Source: an uncultured Roseateles sp. (lineage in GTDB: Bacteria > Pseudomonadota > Gammaproteobacteria > Burkholderiales > Burkholderiaceae). Taken from it: DNA of 64,000 bases. A model generated the notes under the pieces. It was given only the letters and a program-made list of their open reading frames with translations, was not told where the DNA came from and made no database searches. The stretch is taken from positions 1-64,000 of the forward strand of contig CAMPJJ010000009.1 of the NCBI GenBank assembly GCA_946886855.1, in the 5' to 3' direction. Made by a program: the position numbers and the translations under genes. Below are positions 16,521 through 26,338 of this stretch, in pieces (the first letter of the stretch is position 1; every line of letters starts with the position of its first letter).

Positions 16521-18443
16521 ATGGATGTGATCAGTCATTTCGCGGCACGTTATGAGCGCAGCAAGGTCGAGGAACTCACCCTGGAGGAGTACCTCGACGA
16601 GTGCAAGCGCAATCCCCTCGCCTATGCCACCGCCGCCGAACGCATGCTCAAGGCGATCGGCGAACCGCAGATGCTGGACACGCGCAACGACTCGCGCCTG
16701 TCGCGGATCTTCCAGAACAAGGTCATCAAGATCTATCCCGCCTTCGCCGAGTTCTACGGCATGGAGGATGCGATCGAGCAGGTCGTCAGCTACTTCCGCC
16801 ACGCGGCGCAGGGGCTGGAGGAGAAGAAGCAGATCCTGTATCTGCTGGGCCCGGTCGGCGGCGGCAAGAGCTCGATCGCCGAGCGCCTCAAGCAGCTGAT
16901 GGAGCACGTGCCGTTCTACGCGCTGAAGGACAGCCCGGTGAACGAGAGCCCGCTCGGGCTGTTCGACCTCGTCGAAGACGGCCCGCTGCTGGAACGCGAG
17001 TACGGCATCCCGCGCCGTTACCTCAACCGCATCCTGAGCCCGTGGGCGGTGAAGCGGCTCGACGAGTTCGGTGGCGACATCCGCAAGTTCAAGGTCGTCA
17101 AGCGGCTGCCGAGCGTGCTCAAGCAGATCGGTGTCGCCAAGACGGAACCGGGCGACGAGAACAACCAGGACATCAGCTCGCTGGTCGGCAAGGTGGACAT
17201 CCGCAAGCTCGAGACCTACGCGCAGGACGATCCCGACGCCTACAGCTATTCCGGCGGCCTGTGCCTGGCCAACCAGGGCCTGCTGGAGTTCGTCGAGATG
17301 TTCAAGGCGCCGATCAAGGTGCTGCACCCGCTGCTGACCGCGACGCAGGAAGGCAACTTCAAGGGCACCGAAGGGTTCGGCGCGATCCCGTTCGACGGCA
17401 TCGTGCTGGCGCACAGCAACGAGAGCGAGTGGAAGACCTTCCGCAACAACAAGAACAACGAGGCCTTCCTCGACCGCATCTACATCGTCAAGGTGCCCTA
17501 CTGCCTGCGCGTCAGCGAGGAAGTGAAGATCTACGAGAAGCTGATCCGCGGCTCCTCGCTGGCCGAGGCCAAGTGCGCGCCCGGGACGCTGAAGATGATG
17601 GCGCAGTTCGCCGTGCTGACCCGGCTGAAGGACCCGGAGAACTCCAGCGCCTTCAGCAAGATGCAGATCTATGACGGCGACAACCTGAAGGACACCGACC
17701 CGAAGGCCAAGTCGCTCCAGGAGTACCGGGACTACGCCGGCGTCGACGAGGGCATGGCCGGCATCTCGACGCGTTTCGCCTACAAGATCCTGTCGAAGGT
17801 CTTCAACTTCGATTCGACCGAGGTGGCCGCCAATCCCGTCCACCTGATGTACGTGCTCGAGCAGCAGATCGAGCGCGAGCAGTTCCCGCAGGAAGCCGAA
17901 CAGAAGTTCGTCGGCTTCATCAAGGAAGTGCTGGCGCCGCGCTATGCGGAGTTCATCGGCAAGGAGATCCAGACCGCCTACCTCGAGAGCTACAGCGAGT
18001 ACGGCCAGAACATCTTCGACCGCTACGTGACCTATGCGGACTACTGGATCCAGGACCAGGAATACCGCGACACCGACACCGGCGAGGTCTTCGACCGCTC
18101 GTCGCTGAACGCGGAACTCGAGAAGATCGAGAAGCCCGCGGGCATCAGCAATCCGAAGGATTTCCGCAACGAGATCGTCAACTTCGTGCTGCGCGCGCGC
18201 GCCAACAACGCGGGCAAGAACCCGCTGTGGACCAGCTACGAGAAGCTGCGCACGGTGATCGAGAAGAAGATGTTCTCCAACACCGAGGAGCTGCTGCCGG
18301 TGATCAGCTTCAACGCCAAGGCCAGCGCCGACGAGGCGAAGAAGCATGAGAACTTCGTCCAGCGCATGGTCGACAAGGGCTACACGCCGAAGCAGGTCCG
18401 GCTGCTCTGCGAGTGGTACCTGCGCGTGAGGAAGTCGAGCTGA
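16521..18443 (+). CDS. prkA: PrkA-type serine protein kinase (YeaG)
   Basis: This 640-residue protein has an AAA-like PrkA domain with the P-loop LLGPVGGGKSS (about 109-119) and a C-terminal PrkA kinase domain. The ATG at 16521 is preferred because GGAGG lies just upstream and the protein then begins MDVISHFAARYERSK. PrkA/YeaG works in stress and starvation adaptation in enterobacteria, in an operon with YeaH. The same order, followed by a SpoVR gene, is seen here. Confidence 0.95.
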   Translation: MDVISHFAARYERSKVEELTLEEYLDECKRNPLAYATAAERMLKAIGEPQMLDTRNDSRLSRIFQNKVIKIYPAFAEFYGMEDAIEQVVSYFRHAAQGLEEKKQILYLLGPVGGGKSSIAERLKQLMEHVPFYALKDSPVNESPLGLFDLVEDGPLLEREYGIPRRYLNRILSPWAVKRLDEFGGDIRKFKVVKRLPSVLKQIGVAKTEPGDENNQDISSLVGKVDIRKLETYAQDDPDAYSYSGGLCLANQGLLEFVEMFKAPIKVLHPLLTATQEGNFKGTEGFGAIPFDGIVLAHSNESEWKTFRNNKNNEAFLDRIYIVKVPYCLRVSEEVKIYEKLIRGSSLAEAKCAPGTLKMMAQFAVLTRLKDPENSSAFSKMQIYDGDNLKDTDPKAKSLQEYRDYAGVDEGMAGISTRFAYKILSKVFNFDSTEVAANPVHLMYVLEQQIEREQFPQEAEQKFVGFIKEVLAPRYAEFIGKEIQTAYLESYSEYGQNIFDRYVTYADYWIQDQEYRDTDTGEVFDRSSLNAELEKIEKPAGISNPKDFRNEIVNFVLRARANNAGKNPLWTSYEKLRTVIEKKMFSNTEELLPVISFNAKASADEAKKHENFVQRMVDKGYTPKQVRLLCEWYLRVRKSS

Positions 18444-18474
18444 GTCGAACGAACGCCACCGGAAAGGTCCCTCA

Positions 18475-19764
18475 ATGACCGGGCTTCAACAGATCATCGA
18501 CAGGCGGCTGTCGGGCAAGAACAAGTCGATCGGGAATCGGGAGCGCTTCCTGCGCCGCTACAAGGACCAGATCCGTGAGGCGGTGCGGCGCGCGGTGGAC
18601 AAGCGCGGCATCCGCGACATGGAACGCGGCGAGGACGTGCAGATCCCCAAGCGCGACCTGAGCGAGCCCGTCTTCAGCCACGGCGAGGGCGGCACCCGCG
18701 AAGTCGTGCGGCCGGGCAATACCGAGCACATCAAGGGCGACCGCGTCGGCAAGCCCAAGGGCGGCCAGGGCGGCGGCGGCGGGTCGCAGGCGAGCGACTC
18801 CGGCGAGGGCGAGGACGATTTCGTCTTCCACCTCAGCAAGGAGGAGTTCATGCAGGTCTTCTTCGAGGACCTGGCGCTGCCCAACCTCGCGCGCACCACG
18901 CTGGCCGAAACGCCTGAGTACAAGACGGTCCGCGCCGGCTACGTCACCGACGGCACGCCGACCAACCTGCATGTCGTGCGCTCGATGCGCGGCGCGCTCG
19001 GACGCCGCATCGCGCTGGGCATGGACAAGCGACGGGAACTCCACGAACTCGAGGCCCGGCTGCTCACGCTGCAGCAGGAAGAGGATGCGCGCCGCCCCGA
19101 GATCCAGGCGCTGGTCGCCGAGACCGAGGCGCGCATCGTGCTGCTGCGCCAGCGCCTGTCCAACATCCCCTTCCTGGATCCGATCGACCTGCGCTTCCGC
19201 AACCGCGTCAAGGTGCCGCAGCCGACGACGCGGGCGGTGATGTTCTGCCTGATGGACGTGTCGGGGTCGATGGACGAGAGCCGCAAGGACCTGGCCAAGC
19301 GCTTCTTCATCCTGCTCTACCTGTTCCTGACGCGGCACTACGAGAAGATCGAGGTCGTCTTCATCCGCCACCACACCCAGGCGCAGGAGGTCGACGAGCA
19401 GAACTTCTTCCATGCCACGGAGACGGGCGGCACCGTGGTGTCGTCGGCGCTGGTGATGATGGAAGAGATCATCCGCGCGCGGTATCCCGCCGGCGACTGG
19501 AACATCTACGGCGCGCAGGCCAGCGACGGCGACAACTGGCACCACGACAGCGGCCGCTGCCGCGAGCTGCTGGCCGACAAGATCCTCCCGCTGTGCCGCT
19601 ACTACGCCTACGTCCAGGTGGCGGAAGCGGAACAGAACCTCTGGGAGGAGTACGCGAAGCTGCAGGACGAGGTGCAGCACTTCGCGATGCGCAAGGCGGT
19701 CGAGGTGGCGCAGATCTATCCGGTCTTCCGCGACCTGTTCAAGAAGGAAGGGGCGACCGCGTGA
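18475..19764 (+). CDS. yeaH: YeaH/YhbH-family protein (DUF444)
   Basis: This 429-residue protein starts with IIDRRLSGKNKSIGNRERFL, typical of the YeaH/DUF444 group. A Gly-rich linker at about 98-107 and a von Willebrand-type region follow, with MFCLMDVSGSMDES (MIDAS-like DxSxS) at about 254-267. It is the constant partner of PrkA; the molecular role is not settled. It lies 31 bases after prkA and overlaps an alternative GTG start of the SpoVR gene. Confidence 0.95.
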   Translation: MTGLQQIIDRRLSGKNKSIGNRERFLRRYKDQIREAVRRAVDKRGIRDMERGEDVQIPKRDLSEPVFSHGEGGTREVVRPGNTEHIKGDRVGKPKGGQGGGGGSQASDSGEGEDDFVFHLSKEEFMQVFFEDLALPNLARTTLAETPEYKTVRAGYVTDGTPTNLHVVRSMRGALGRRIALGMDKRRELHELEARLLTLQQEEDARRPEIQALVAETEARIVLLRQRLSNIPFLDPIDLRFRNRVKVPQPTTRAVMFCLMDVSGSMDESRKDLAKRFFILLYLFLTRHYEKIEVVFIRHHTQAQEVDEQNFFHATETGGTVVSSALVMMEEIIRARYPAGDWNIYGAQASDGDNWHHDSGRCRELLADKILPLCRYYAYVQVAEAEQNLWEEYAKLQDEVQHFAMRKAVEVAQIYPVFRDLFKKEGATA

Positions 19765-19787
19765 GTGCGGCGCCGGAGGACATCACC

Positions 19788-21386
19788 ATGAGCAGTCTCG
19801 AGAACCGCCGCAATGTCGGCATGGGTGTCGGCGCGAACGAGTACGGCGGCCGCCGGGTGCGGGCGCCCCTGACGCAGATGCGGCCGCTGGAGAGGCGGCC
19901 CGAGCATCCGCTGCCCTCACCCAGCGACTGGACCTTCGAGCTGGTCGAGCAGTATCACGACGTCATCCGCCAGACCGCCGAGCGCTACGGCCTCGACACC
20001 TACCCCAACCAGCTCGAGGTCATCACGGCCGAGCAGATGATGGACGCCTACGCGTCGGTCGGCATGCCGGTGAACTACCGGCACTGGAGCTACGGCAAGG
20101 AGTTCATCGCCACCGAGCGCAACTACAAGCGCGGCCAGATGGGCCTGGCCTATGAGATCGTCATCAACTCCGATCCGTGCATCGCCTACCTGATGGAGGA
20201 GAACACGATGGCGATGCAGGCGCTGGTGATCGCGCACGCCTGCTACGGTCACAACAGCTTCTTCAAGAACAACTACCTGTTCCGGATGTGGACCGACGCG
20301 TCGTCGATCATCGACTACCTGGTCTACGCCAAGAACTACGTCGCCGACTGCGAGCAGCGTTACGGCCTCGACGCGGTCGAGTCGACGCTCGACTCGTGCC
20401 ATGCGCTGATGAATCACGGCGTGGACCGGTACCGCCGTCCGGCGAAACTCTCGCTGGCGCAGGAGCAGGCGCTGCGCAAGGACCGCGAGTCCTATGCCCA
20501 GCTGCAGGTCAACGACATGTGGCGCACGCTGCCGCGGCGCCTGGAGGACGAGGCCAAGGAGGAGGAGAAGCGCCGCTTCCCCAGCGAGCCGCAGGAGAAC
20601 CTGCTGTACTTCATCGAGAAGAACGCCCCGCTGCTGGAGCCGTGGCAGCGGGAGATCGTGCGCATCGTCCGCAAGGTCGCGCAGTACTTCTATCCCCAGC
20701 GGCAGACGCAGGTCATGAACGAAGGCTGGGCGACGTTCTGGCATCACAAGCTGCTCAACACCATGTACGACGACGGCTACCTGTCGGACGGGATGATGAT
20801 CGAGTGGCTGAAGTCGCACACCAACGTGGTGGCGCAACCGGCGATGGCGCAGCTCAATCCGTATGCGCTGGGCTTCGCGATGTACACCGACATCAAGCGC
20901 ATCTGCGAGCACCCGACCGCCGAGGACCGCGAATGGTTCCCCGCGATCGCCGGGAGCGACTGGCTGCCGACGCTGGACCATGCGATGCGCAACTTCAAGG
21001 ACGAGAGCTTCATCGCGCAGTACCTGAGCCCGAAGATCATGCGGGACTTCCGGCTGTTCTCCATCCTCGACGACGAGCACCAGGCGGAGTACGAGATCTC
21101 CGCGATCCACGACGAGCAGGGTTACCAGTACGTGCGACAGGCCTTGTCGCGGCAGTACGACCTGTCCACGCGCGAGCCCAACATCCAGGTCTGGAACGTC
21201 AACCTGCGGGGTGACCGGTCATTGACGCTGCGCCATCAGCAGCACCAGGACCGCCCGTTGCACGACGGCGCGCAGGAGGTGCTGAAGCACGTCGCCCGCC
21301 TGTGGGGATTCGGCGTCCATCTGGAAAGCGTGAACGCGCGGGGCGACGTGTCACGTCGTTGGAGCGTGCCGGCGCCGCCGCACTGA
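19788..21386 (+). CDS. SpoVR-family protein (YcgB)
   Basis: This 532-residue cytoplasmic protein of the SpoVR/YcgB family is known as a spore-cortex factor in Bacillus and is conserved with unknown function in proteobacteria. Family blocks seen are SDWTFELVEQYHDVI, FPTYPNQ-like DTYPNQLEVI, ACYGHNSFFKNNYLF and NEGWATFWHHKLLN. The ATG at 19788 has GGAGGA seven bases upstream. A GTG at 19761 overlapping the yeaH stop is the alternative. It closes the prkA-yeaH-spoVR operon. Confidence 0.93.
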   Translation: MSSLENRRNVGMGVGANEYGGRRVRAPLTQMRPLERRPEHPLPSPSDWTFELVEQYHDVIRQTAERYGLDTYPNQLEVITAEQMMDAYASVGMPVNYRHWSYGKEFIATERNYKRGQMGLAYEIVINSDPCIAYLMEENTMAMQALVIAHACYGHNSFFKNNYLFRMWTDASSIIDYLVYAKNYVADCEQRYGLDAVESTLDSCHALMNHGVDRYRRPAKLSLAQEQALRKDRESYAQLQVNDMWRTLPRRLEDEAKEEEKRRFPSEPQENLLYFIEKNAPLLEPWQREIVRIVRKVAQYFYPQRQTQVMNEGWATFWHHKLLNTMYDDGYLSDGMMIEWLKSHTNVVAQPAMAQLNPYALGFAMYTDIKRICEHPTAEDREWFPAIAGSDWLPTLDHAMRNFKDESFIAQYLSPKIMRDFRLFSILDDEHQAEYEISAIHDEQGYQYVRQALSRQYDLSTREPNIQVWNVNLRGDRSLTLRHQQHQDRPLHDGAQEVLKHVARLWGFGVHLESVNARGDVSRRWSVPAPPH

Positions 21387-21399
21387 TTCTCCGGATCCT

Positions 21400-22869
21400 T
21401 CAGACAAAGATCTTCCCGGGATTCATGATGTTGTTCGGATCGAGCGCTCGCTTGAGCGCCCGCATCTGGTCGATCGCGCCTTCCCCCGCTTCCTGCAGCA
21501 GGAAGCCCTGCTTATGCAGGCCGATGCCGTGTTCGCCGGTGCAGGTGCCTTCGAGCGCGATGGCCCGCGCCACCATCTGTGCGCTCAGACGCTCGGCGGT
21601 TTCGCGCTCCGCGGGAATGGTCGGGTCGATCAGATAACCCATGTGGAAATTGCCGTCGCCCACGTGGCCGACGATGAAGTACGGCAGTCCGCTGGCCTCC
21701 ACGTCGTCGACCGAGACGTTGATCGACTCCGCCAGGCGCGAGATCGGCACGCAGGTGTCCGTCGTCACCGCGCGGCACCCGGGTTTGGTCTGCAGCGCCG
21801 AGAGGTAGGCGTGATGGCGCGCGGTCCAGAGCCGCGTGCGCTCCTCCGGCGTCGTCGCCCACTCGAAACCGGTGCCGCCATGGTCGGCCGCGATCTCCTC
21901 GACCGTGGCGGCCTGCTCCGCCACACCGGCGTCGGAGCCATGGAACTCCATCAGCAGCATCGGCGCTTCGCGCAGCGTCAGCTTGTCGTGGCGATTGACC
22001 GCCCGCACGGCATGCGCGTCGAGCAACTCGCAACGCGCGATCGGCACGCCCATCTGGATGATCGCGATCGTCGTGCGGACGGCCGCGTCAATCGATTCGA
22101 AGGAGCACACCGCCGCCGACACCGCCTCCGGCAGCGGGTACAGCCGCAAGGTGATCTCGCAGATTGCTCCCAGCGTGCCCTCGCTGCCCACGTACAGGCG
22201 CGTGAGGTCGTACCCCGCGCTGCTCTTGCGAGCCCGGGAGCCGGTGCGGATCAAGCGCCCATCCGGCGTCGCGACGGTCAGTCCGAGCACGTTCTCCTTC
22301 ATCGTTCCGTAGCGGACGGCGTTCGTGCCGCTCGCGCGCGTCGCCGACATGCCGCCGATCGACGCGTCCGCCCCCGGATCGATGGGGAAGAACAGGCCCT
22401 GATGCCGGATCTCGGCGTTCAGCTGATGGCGCGTCACGCCTGCCTGGACGGTCACCGTCAGGTCTTCGGCGTTGATGCTCAGGATGCGCTTCATCCGCGA
22501 CAGGTCCAGGCTCACCCCACCCTGCACCGCCAGCAGATGACCTTCGAGAGAGGTGCCCGCGCCGTACGGGATCACCGGCACGCGGTGCGCATCGGCCAGC
22601 GCGAGCACGGCCGCCACCTCCTCGTTGCTCTCGGCGAAGACGACGGCCTCCGGCGGCGGCACGTCGAACGGCGATTCATCCCGACCGTGCTGCTCACGCA
22701 ACGCCGTCGCCGTGCTGCAGCGCTCGCCGAACCTGGCCTTCAAGGCCTCCAGCATGGCTGCCGGCATCGGCCGAGGCGCATAGGCCGGCTGATGCCTCGG
22801 CTGATGCGCCGGCTGAGGAGCCAGCGGGCGTGACGTCGTGGGATCACCGAGCTCTCGGGGCGCATTCAT
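21400..22869 (-). CDS. FAD-linked D-lactate-type dehydrogenase
   Basis: This 489-residue oxidase is of the GlcD/D-lactate dehydrogenase (cytochrome) group, likely oxidising D-lactate or another 2-hydroxy acid at the membrane. An unusual His/Pro/Gln-rich N-terminal 35 residues precedes the FAD-binding PCMH domain (VIPYGAGTSLEGH, GADASIGGM, GSEGTLG). The C-terminal domain has GHVGDGNFHMG and the hallmark GTCTGEHGIG, and the protein ends MNPGKIFV. It is convergent with the SpoVR gene. The exact substrate is not fixed by the sequence. Confidence 0.9.
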   Translation of the reverse strand: MNAPRELGDPTTSRPLAPQPAHQPRHQPAYAPRPMPAAMLEALKARFGERCSTATALREQHGRDESPFDVPPPEAVVFAESNEEVAAVLALADAHRVPVIPYGAGTSLEGHLLAVQGGVSLDLSRMKRILSINAEDLTVTVQAGVTRHQLNAEIRHQGLFFPIDPGADASIGGMSATRASGTNAVRYGTMKENVLGLTVATPDGRLIRTGSRARKSSAGYDLTRLYVGSEGTLGAICEITLRLYPLPEAVSAAVCSFESIDAAVRTTIAIIQMGVPIARCELLDAHAVRAVNRHDKLTLREAPMLLMEFHGSDAGVAEQAATVEEIAADHGGTGFEWATTPEERTRLWTARHHAYLSALQTKPGCRAVTTDTCVPISRLAESINVSVDDVEASGLPYFIVGHVGDGNFHMGYLIDPTIPAERETAERLSAQMVARAIALEGTCTGEHGIGLHKQGFLLQEAGEGAIDQMRALKRALDPNNIMNPGKIFV

Positions 22870-23046
22870 CGCTGTCTCCTGGTTCCACGCGGTCCGATGC
22901 GGACGAGTGTCCCGGCCGGTGTTGTCCGGTCGATTCTAGGAAGGACGGCCGCTGCAACCGCTGGCCTCGTCACGCTTGCACCGCGACCCGCACAGTGACA
23001 GCATGGAGGCACCGCGCGGCTGACCGCGCGACATGAGGAGTCCGCC

Positions 23047-23355
23047 ATGTCCCATCTGTGGTTATGGACGATCTGGGCCCTGCTGCTGGCGCTGCTGGTG
23101 CTCGCCACCCTGCGCATGGATTGGCTGAAGGTCTGGTGGATGGATCAGCTCCGGCACCTTCCCGACGACGTCGCCGCCCGCGACATCGACCCGGGCGTCC
23201 CCGCCGGGCACTCCGAAGCGGGCACACGTCCGCAGGCGCACCACGTCCCGAGACCCGTCGGCATCCCGCGCCCCACGGTCCACGACATCCACGGCCATTC
23301 GACCGGGATGAGTCACCACCGCCCGGTGTTCCACCGCAGCGGCAGCCGGAACTGA
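23047..23355 (+). CDS. small single-span membrane protein, unknown function
   Basis: This is a 102-residue protein I do not recognise. One hydrophobic segment (about residues 3-23, LWLWTIWALLLALLVLATL) is followed by a polar tail rich in His, Pro, Gly and Arg. A strong GAGGAG ribosome-binding site precedes the ATG. The His-rich tail (HHVPRP, HDIHGHSTGMSHHRP) could bind metal, which is speculation. It lies between two divergently read metabolic genes. Confidence 0.6.
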   Translation: MSHLWLWTIWALLLALLVLATLRMDWLKVWWMDQLRHLPDDVAARDIDPGVPAGHSEAGTRPQAHHVPRPVGIPRPTVHDIHGHSTGMSHHRPVFHRSGSRN

Positions 23356-23431
23356 CGGTCCCCGCCCGAGGGGCGGTCGAGTTGCGGCAAGATGCCGGGT
23401 TTGCACTTCCGCAGCCCGCGCGGCACCCGTC

Positions 23432-24076
23432 ATGGCCAATCGACTCTCCCAGATCGCGACCCGCACCGGCGACGACGGCACCACCGGCCTCGGGGACGGC
23501 ACCCGCGTCCCCAAGGATCATCTGCGCGTGCAGGCGATGGGCGATGTGGACGAATTGAATTCCCAGATCGGCGTGTTGCTGGCCGAACCGCTGCCCGACG
23601 ATGTGCGGGAATTGCTGGTCACGATCCAGCATGAGCTGTTCAACCTGGGCGGCGAACTCTGCATGCCCGGCTACAGCCTGCTGAAAGAGGCGGCCGTGCT
23701 GCACCTCGACCAGGCGCTGGCCGACCAGAACGCCGCCCTGCCCCGCCTGGCCGAGTTCATCCTTCCCGCCGGCACCCGAAGCGCCGCGATCGCCCATGTC
23801 TGCCGCACGATCGCCCGGCGCGCCGAACGCGCCGTCGTCACCCTGGCCGCGACAGAAACGATCAACACGGCGCCGCGCCACTACCTGAACCGCTTGTCGG
23901 ATCTGCTGTTCGTGCTGGCGCGGGTGCTCAACCGGGCCAACCTCGACGGCAAGGGCGGCGACGACGTCTACTGGAAAAGCGAGCGCCTGGCCCGGTACGC
24001 CGCCGAGGACGCCGCGGACAAGGCTGCCGAGAAGGCCTCCGAACACGCCCAGGAAGGCCCCGGAAGCGCCTCCTGA
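23432..24076 (+). CDS. PduO-type cob(I)alamin adenosyltransferase
   Basis: This 214-residue enzyme transfers the adenosyl group of ATP to cob(I)alamin to form coenzyme B12. Family motifs are present: TRTGDDGTTGLGDGTRVPKD (about 11-30) for ATP, GDVDELNSQIG, and the C-terminal RHYLNRLSDLLFVLAR. An Ala/Glu/Lys-rich tail of about 25 residues extends past the usual fold. It lies convergent to the WYL regulator gene. No other cobalamin genes are nearby. Confidence 0.93.
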   Translation: MANRLSQIATRTGDDGTTGLGDGTRVPKDHLRVQAMGDVDELNSQIGVLLAEPLPDDVRELLVTIQHELFNLGGELCMPGYSLLKEAAVLHLDQALADQNAALPRLAEFILPAGTRSAAIAHVCRTIARRAERAVVTLAATETINTAPRHYLNRLSDLLFVLARVLNRANLDGKGGDDVYWKSERLARYAAEDAADKAAEKASEHAQEGPGSAS

Positions 24077-24094
24077 ACGCCTGGAACGCTCCGC

Positions 24095-25075
24095 TCAGGC
24101 CACGGCAGCCGCCGCGGTCCTGAGGCGCTTCACATAGGCCTCGCGCAGCGCGGCCGGTTCCAGGACCTCGACCTGCCCGGCATGTCGCAACAGGTCCATC
24201 AGCAGCTCGGTCGCATCGACGAAGGGCAGCTCCAGCCGCCAGCGACCGTCCGGCAGCCATTCGCTGCGCTGGGCCGGATGCCATTCCTCGCTGGACACCC
24301 AGGCGGCGATCTGCTCGCTGAAGATCACCGTCGCCCATTGCGGATCGCCGCCGGCGAAGATCCCGTAGCCCTGGTCGAGTTCCCCTTCGAGTTCCTTCAA
24401 CGGCAGGCTGCGGGCGGCCTGGTCCTCCAGCACCGCTGCATCCTCCATCGCATCGAGCGCGAAGCGTCTGAGCCCGTCGCTCGCGTGGCACCAGGCATCG
24501 AGGTACCAGGTGTTGCGGTAGTGCACCAGACGCTGCGGGGACACTTCCCGCTCGCTGACCGATCCGCCGGCGGGTCCGCGCTTGCGGTAACGCAGCTTCA
24601 GCCGCCTGCGCTTCACCACGGCGCTCCCGACCGTCTCGAAATGCTCCGAAGGCACCCGCCGGCGGGCCGTCGAGATCAGCTTGATGCGACGAGTCATTTC
24701 CTGCGCCTCGACCTCGTCGCCGCCGAGCATGCCGGTCAGCTTGTCCAGCATCGGCTGCAAGTGGCGGCTGAGCAGACCGTTCTCGTCGAGGCCGGCCATC
24801 ATCTGATGCATGGTCAGCAGCGCATGCAGCTCTTTCTCGCTGAACCACACGCCAGGCAGCTCATGCCGTTGGCCGCGCCACTGCTGACCGAAGCGGTAGC
24901 CGTTCTCGGCCGCGTCGTATTCGATCGGGGCGTCCATCCGCTCGCGCAGGTACTGCAGATCACGCTTGAGCGTCGCCGGCGAGACCTCCAGCAGCTCCCG
25001 CATCTCCGCGAAGCTCACGCAGCCGCGGCTGCGGATCAGCATCTCGATCTTGTAGAAGCGTTCGGTGCGGTCCAT
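24095..25075 (-). CDS. WYL-domain transcriptional regulator (YafY type)
   Basis: This 326-residue protein has an N-terminal winged helix (MDRTERFYKIEMLIRSRG; VSFAEMRELLEVSPATLKRDLQYLRE) and a WYL ligand-sensing domain. The WYL domain includes VHYRNTWYLDAWCHASDGLRRFALDAM (about 175-200), then a C-terminal WCX region. The ATG at 25075 gives the standard family N-terminus. It is divergent from the HNH-like gene, 159 bases apart, and may control it or itself. Confidence 0.9.
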   Translation of the reverse strand: MDRTERFYKIEMLIRSRGCVSFAEMRELLEVSPATLKRDLQYLRERMDAPIEYDAAENGYRFGQQWRGQRHELPGVWFSEKELHALLTMHQMMAGLDENGLLSRHLQPMLDKLTGMLGGDEVEAQEMTRRIKLISTARRRVPSEHFETVGSAVVKRRRLKLRYRKRGPAGGSVSEREVSPQRLVHYRNTWYLDAWCHASDGLRRFALDAMEDAAVLEDQAARSLPLKELEGELDQGYGIFAGGDPQWATVIFSEQIAAWVSSEEWHPAQRSEWLPDGRWRLELPFVDATELLMDLLRHAGQVEVLEPAALREAYVKRLRTAAAAVA

Positions 25076-25234
25076 GCGGGGGCCTTCCTGACAGATCTGG
25101 GCGGTCGAGGCCCACATTTTCGCGATTGATGAATCGATGGCTCATTCTATGAGCCACCTGCCTTGAATACTGGATCCAAGCCTGAAGCCCAACCGCGCCG
25201 GGCCCCGGTATCCAAGTCCTCAAGGAGAAACGCC

Positions 25235-26323
25235 ATGGTCGCCACGATCCGCCGCACTGCCAACGACATCGCCATCCAGCAACTGCCCCTGCCGATGACC
25301 GTGGTGGAGGCCCTGGACGACACCAAGGACGACGCCGGCGCCTCCAGCCATGAGCGGGTCGGTTTCGAACTGGGCTGGGACTATGCCCACCACGGCCTGA
25401 CGCCGCCGGTCGAGCAGCTGTTCCGCCAATCGCCGCTGCAGCAAGGCTGGCAGCTGGGCCGGTCGACCTTCGGCGCCCGAACGCTCAAGTCGCATCGTCA
25501 TACCCAGCTGTGGCTGTCGCTGCGACTGCATGCGTGGCAGCGCGGCCGCAGCTTCGAGACGCTGCTGGTCACGCCCAACTACCTGCAGCAGCTGGACACG
25601 ACCCACTGCCCGGTCAGCCGCCTGTCGTTCAACGACGAACCGGATCACCCGCAGCGGCGTTCGATCGACCGGGTCCGTGACGACGCCGGTTATGCGGCGG
25701 GCAACCTGGCCCTGATGAGCCACGCGGCCAACGTCGCGAAACTGGATCGCGGATGGCAGCAATGCTGGGCGATGGCGCAGAGCCTGCGCCAAGGACCGAT
25801 GACGATGGCCGGCGGCATGAATGCCGCCGCCTGGGAGCGCATGGCGATCCTGACGAGCTTCGTGACGCCGATGTCGCACGACCTGGCCGCGCAACTGCCG
25901 ATGCTCGTGCTGCCGCCCAACCGGCTGCGGATGTTCAACCCCGTGCAAGCCTTGCAGGCCCTGGTGACGAGGCAACTCGCCACGCCGGGATGGAGTCAGC
26001 GCCTGACGCGGCTGGAAGCCCTGATGGCCGCGCAACAGCGCGCCGATTTCTCTAAGTTCGTCCTGGCGCTGGTCCCGCGCGTGTTGCGCTCCCAGTCGCT
26101 CACCGATCCGATGGAGATCCGCTGGGCGCTGGAGGATGCCTGGCGCGATCCCCTGCTGCAGAAGCGCTGGACGCGATTCGCGCAACAACTGACCCCGGAG
26201 CAGGCGGAGCAACTGGTCCAACGGGCCGCCAGCAAGCGCCTGAGCACCGTGCACGTCCAGAGCCATGTCGCACCGACGGACGGCTGGGCGCTGGAACGTC
26301 AGGGCTTCCGCTCCGCCGCCTGA
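25235..26323 (+). CDS. hypothetical protein with a degenerate HNH-like segment
   Basis: I do not recognise this 362-residue protein as a named family. At about residues 122-169 it has THCPVSRLSF followed by RRSIDRVRDDAGYAAGN and a later AN-AK. This is like the C..., (S)xDRIDNxxGYxxGNxxxxSxxxN..K pattern of some HNH-nuclease proteins, but the full set of metal-binding His/Cys is not obvious. The C-terminal half is Gln/Leu/Arg-rich and helical. AAGGAG precedes the ATG at 25235; the frame extends to 25163. It is divergent from the WYL regulator. Confidence 0.65.
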   Translation: MVATIRRTANDIAIQQLPLPMTVVEALDDTKDDAGASSHERVGFELGWDYAHHGLTPPVEQLFRQSPLQQGWQLGRSTFGARTLKSHRHTQLWLSLRLHAWQRGRSFETLLVTPNYLQQLDTTHCPVSRLSFNDEPDHPQRRSIDRVRDDAGYAAGNLALMSHAANVAKLDRGWQQCWAMAQSLRQGPMTMAGGMNAAAWERMAILTSFVTPMSHDLAAQLPMLVLPPNRLRMFNPVQALQALVTRQLATPGWSQRLTRLEALMAAQQRADFSKFVLALVPRVLRSQSLTDPMEIRWALEDAWRDPLLQKRWTRFAQQLTPEQAEQLVQRAASKRLSTVHVQSHVAPTDGWALERQGFRSAA

Positions 26324-26338
26324 GCGTCGACGCGAGCG

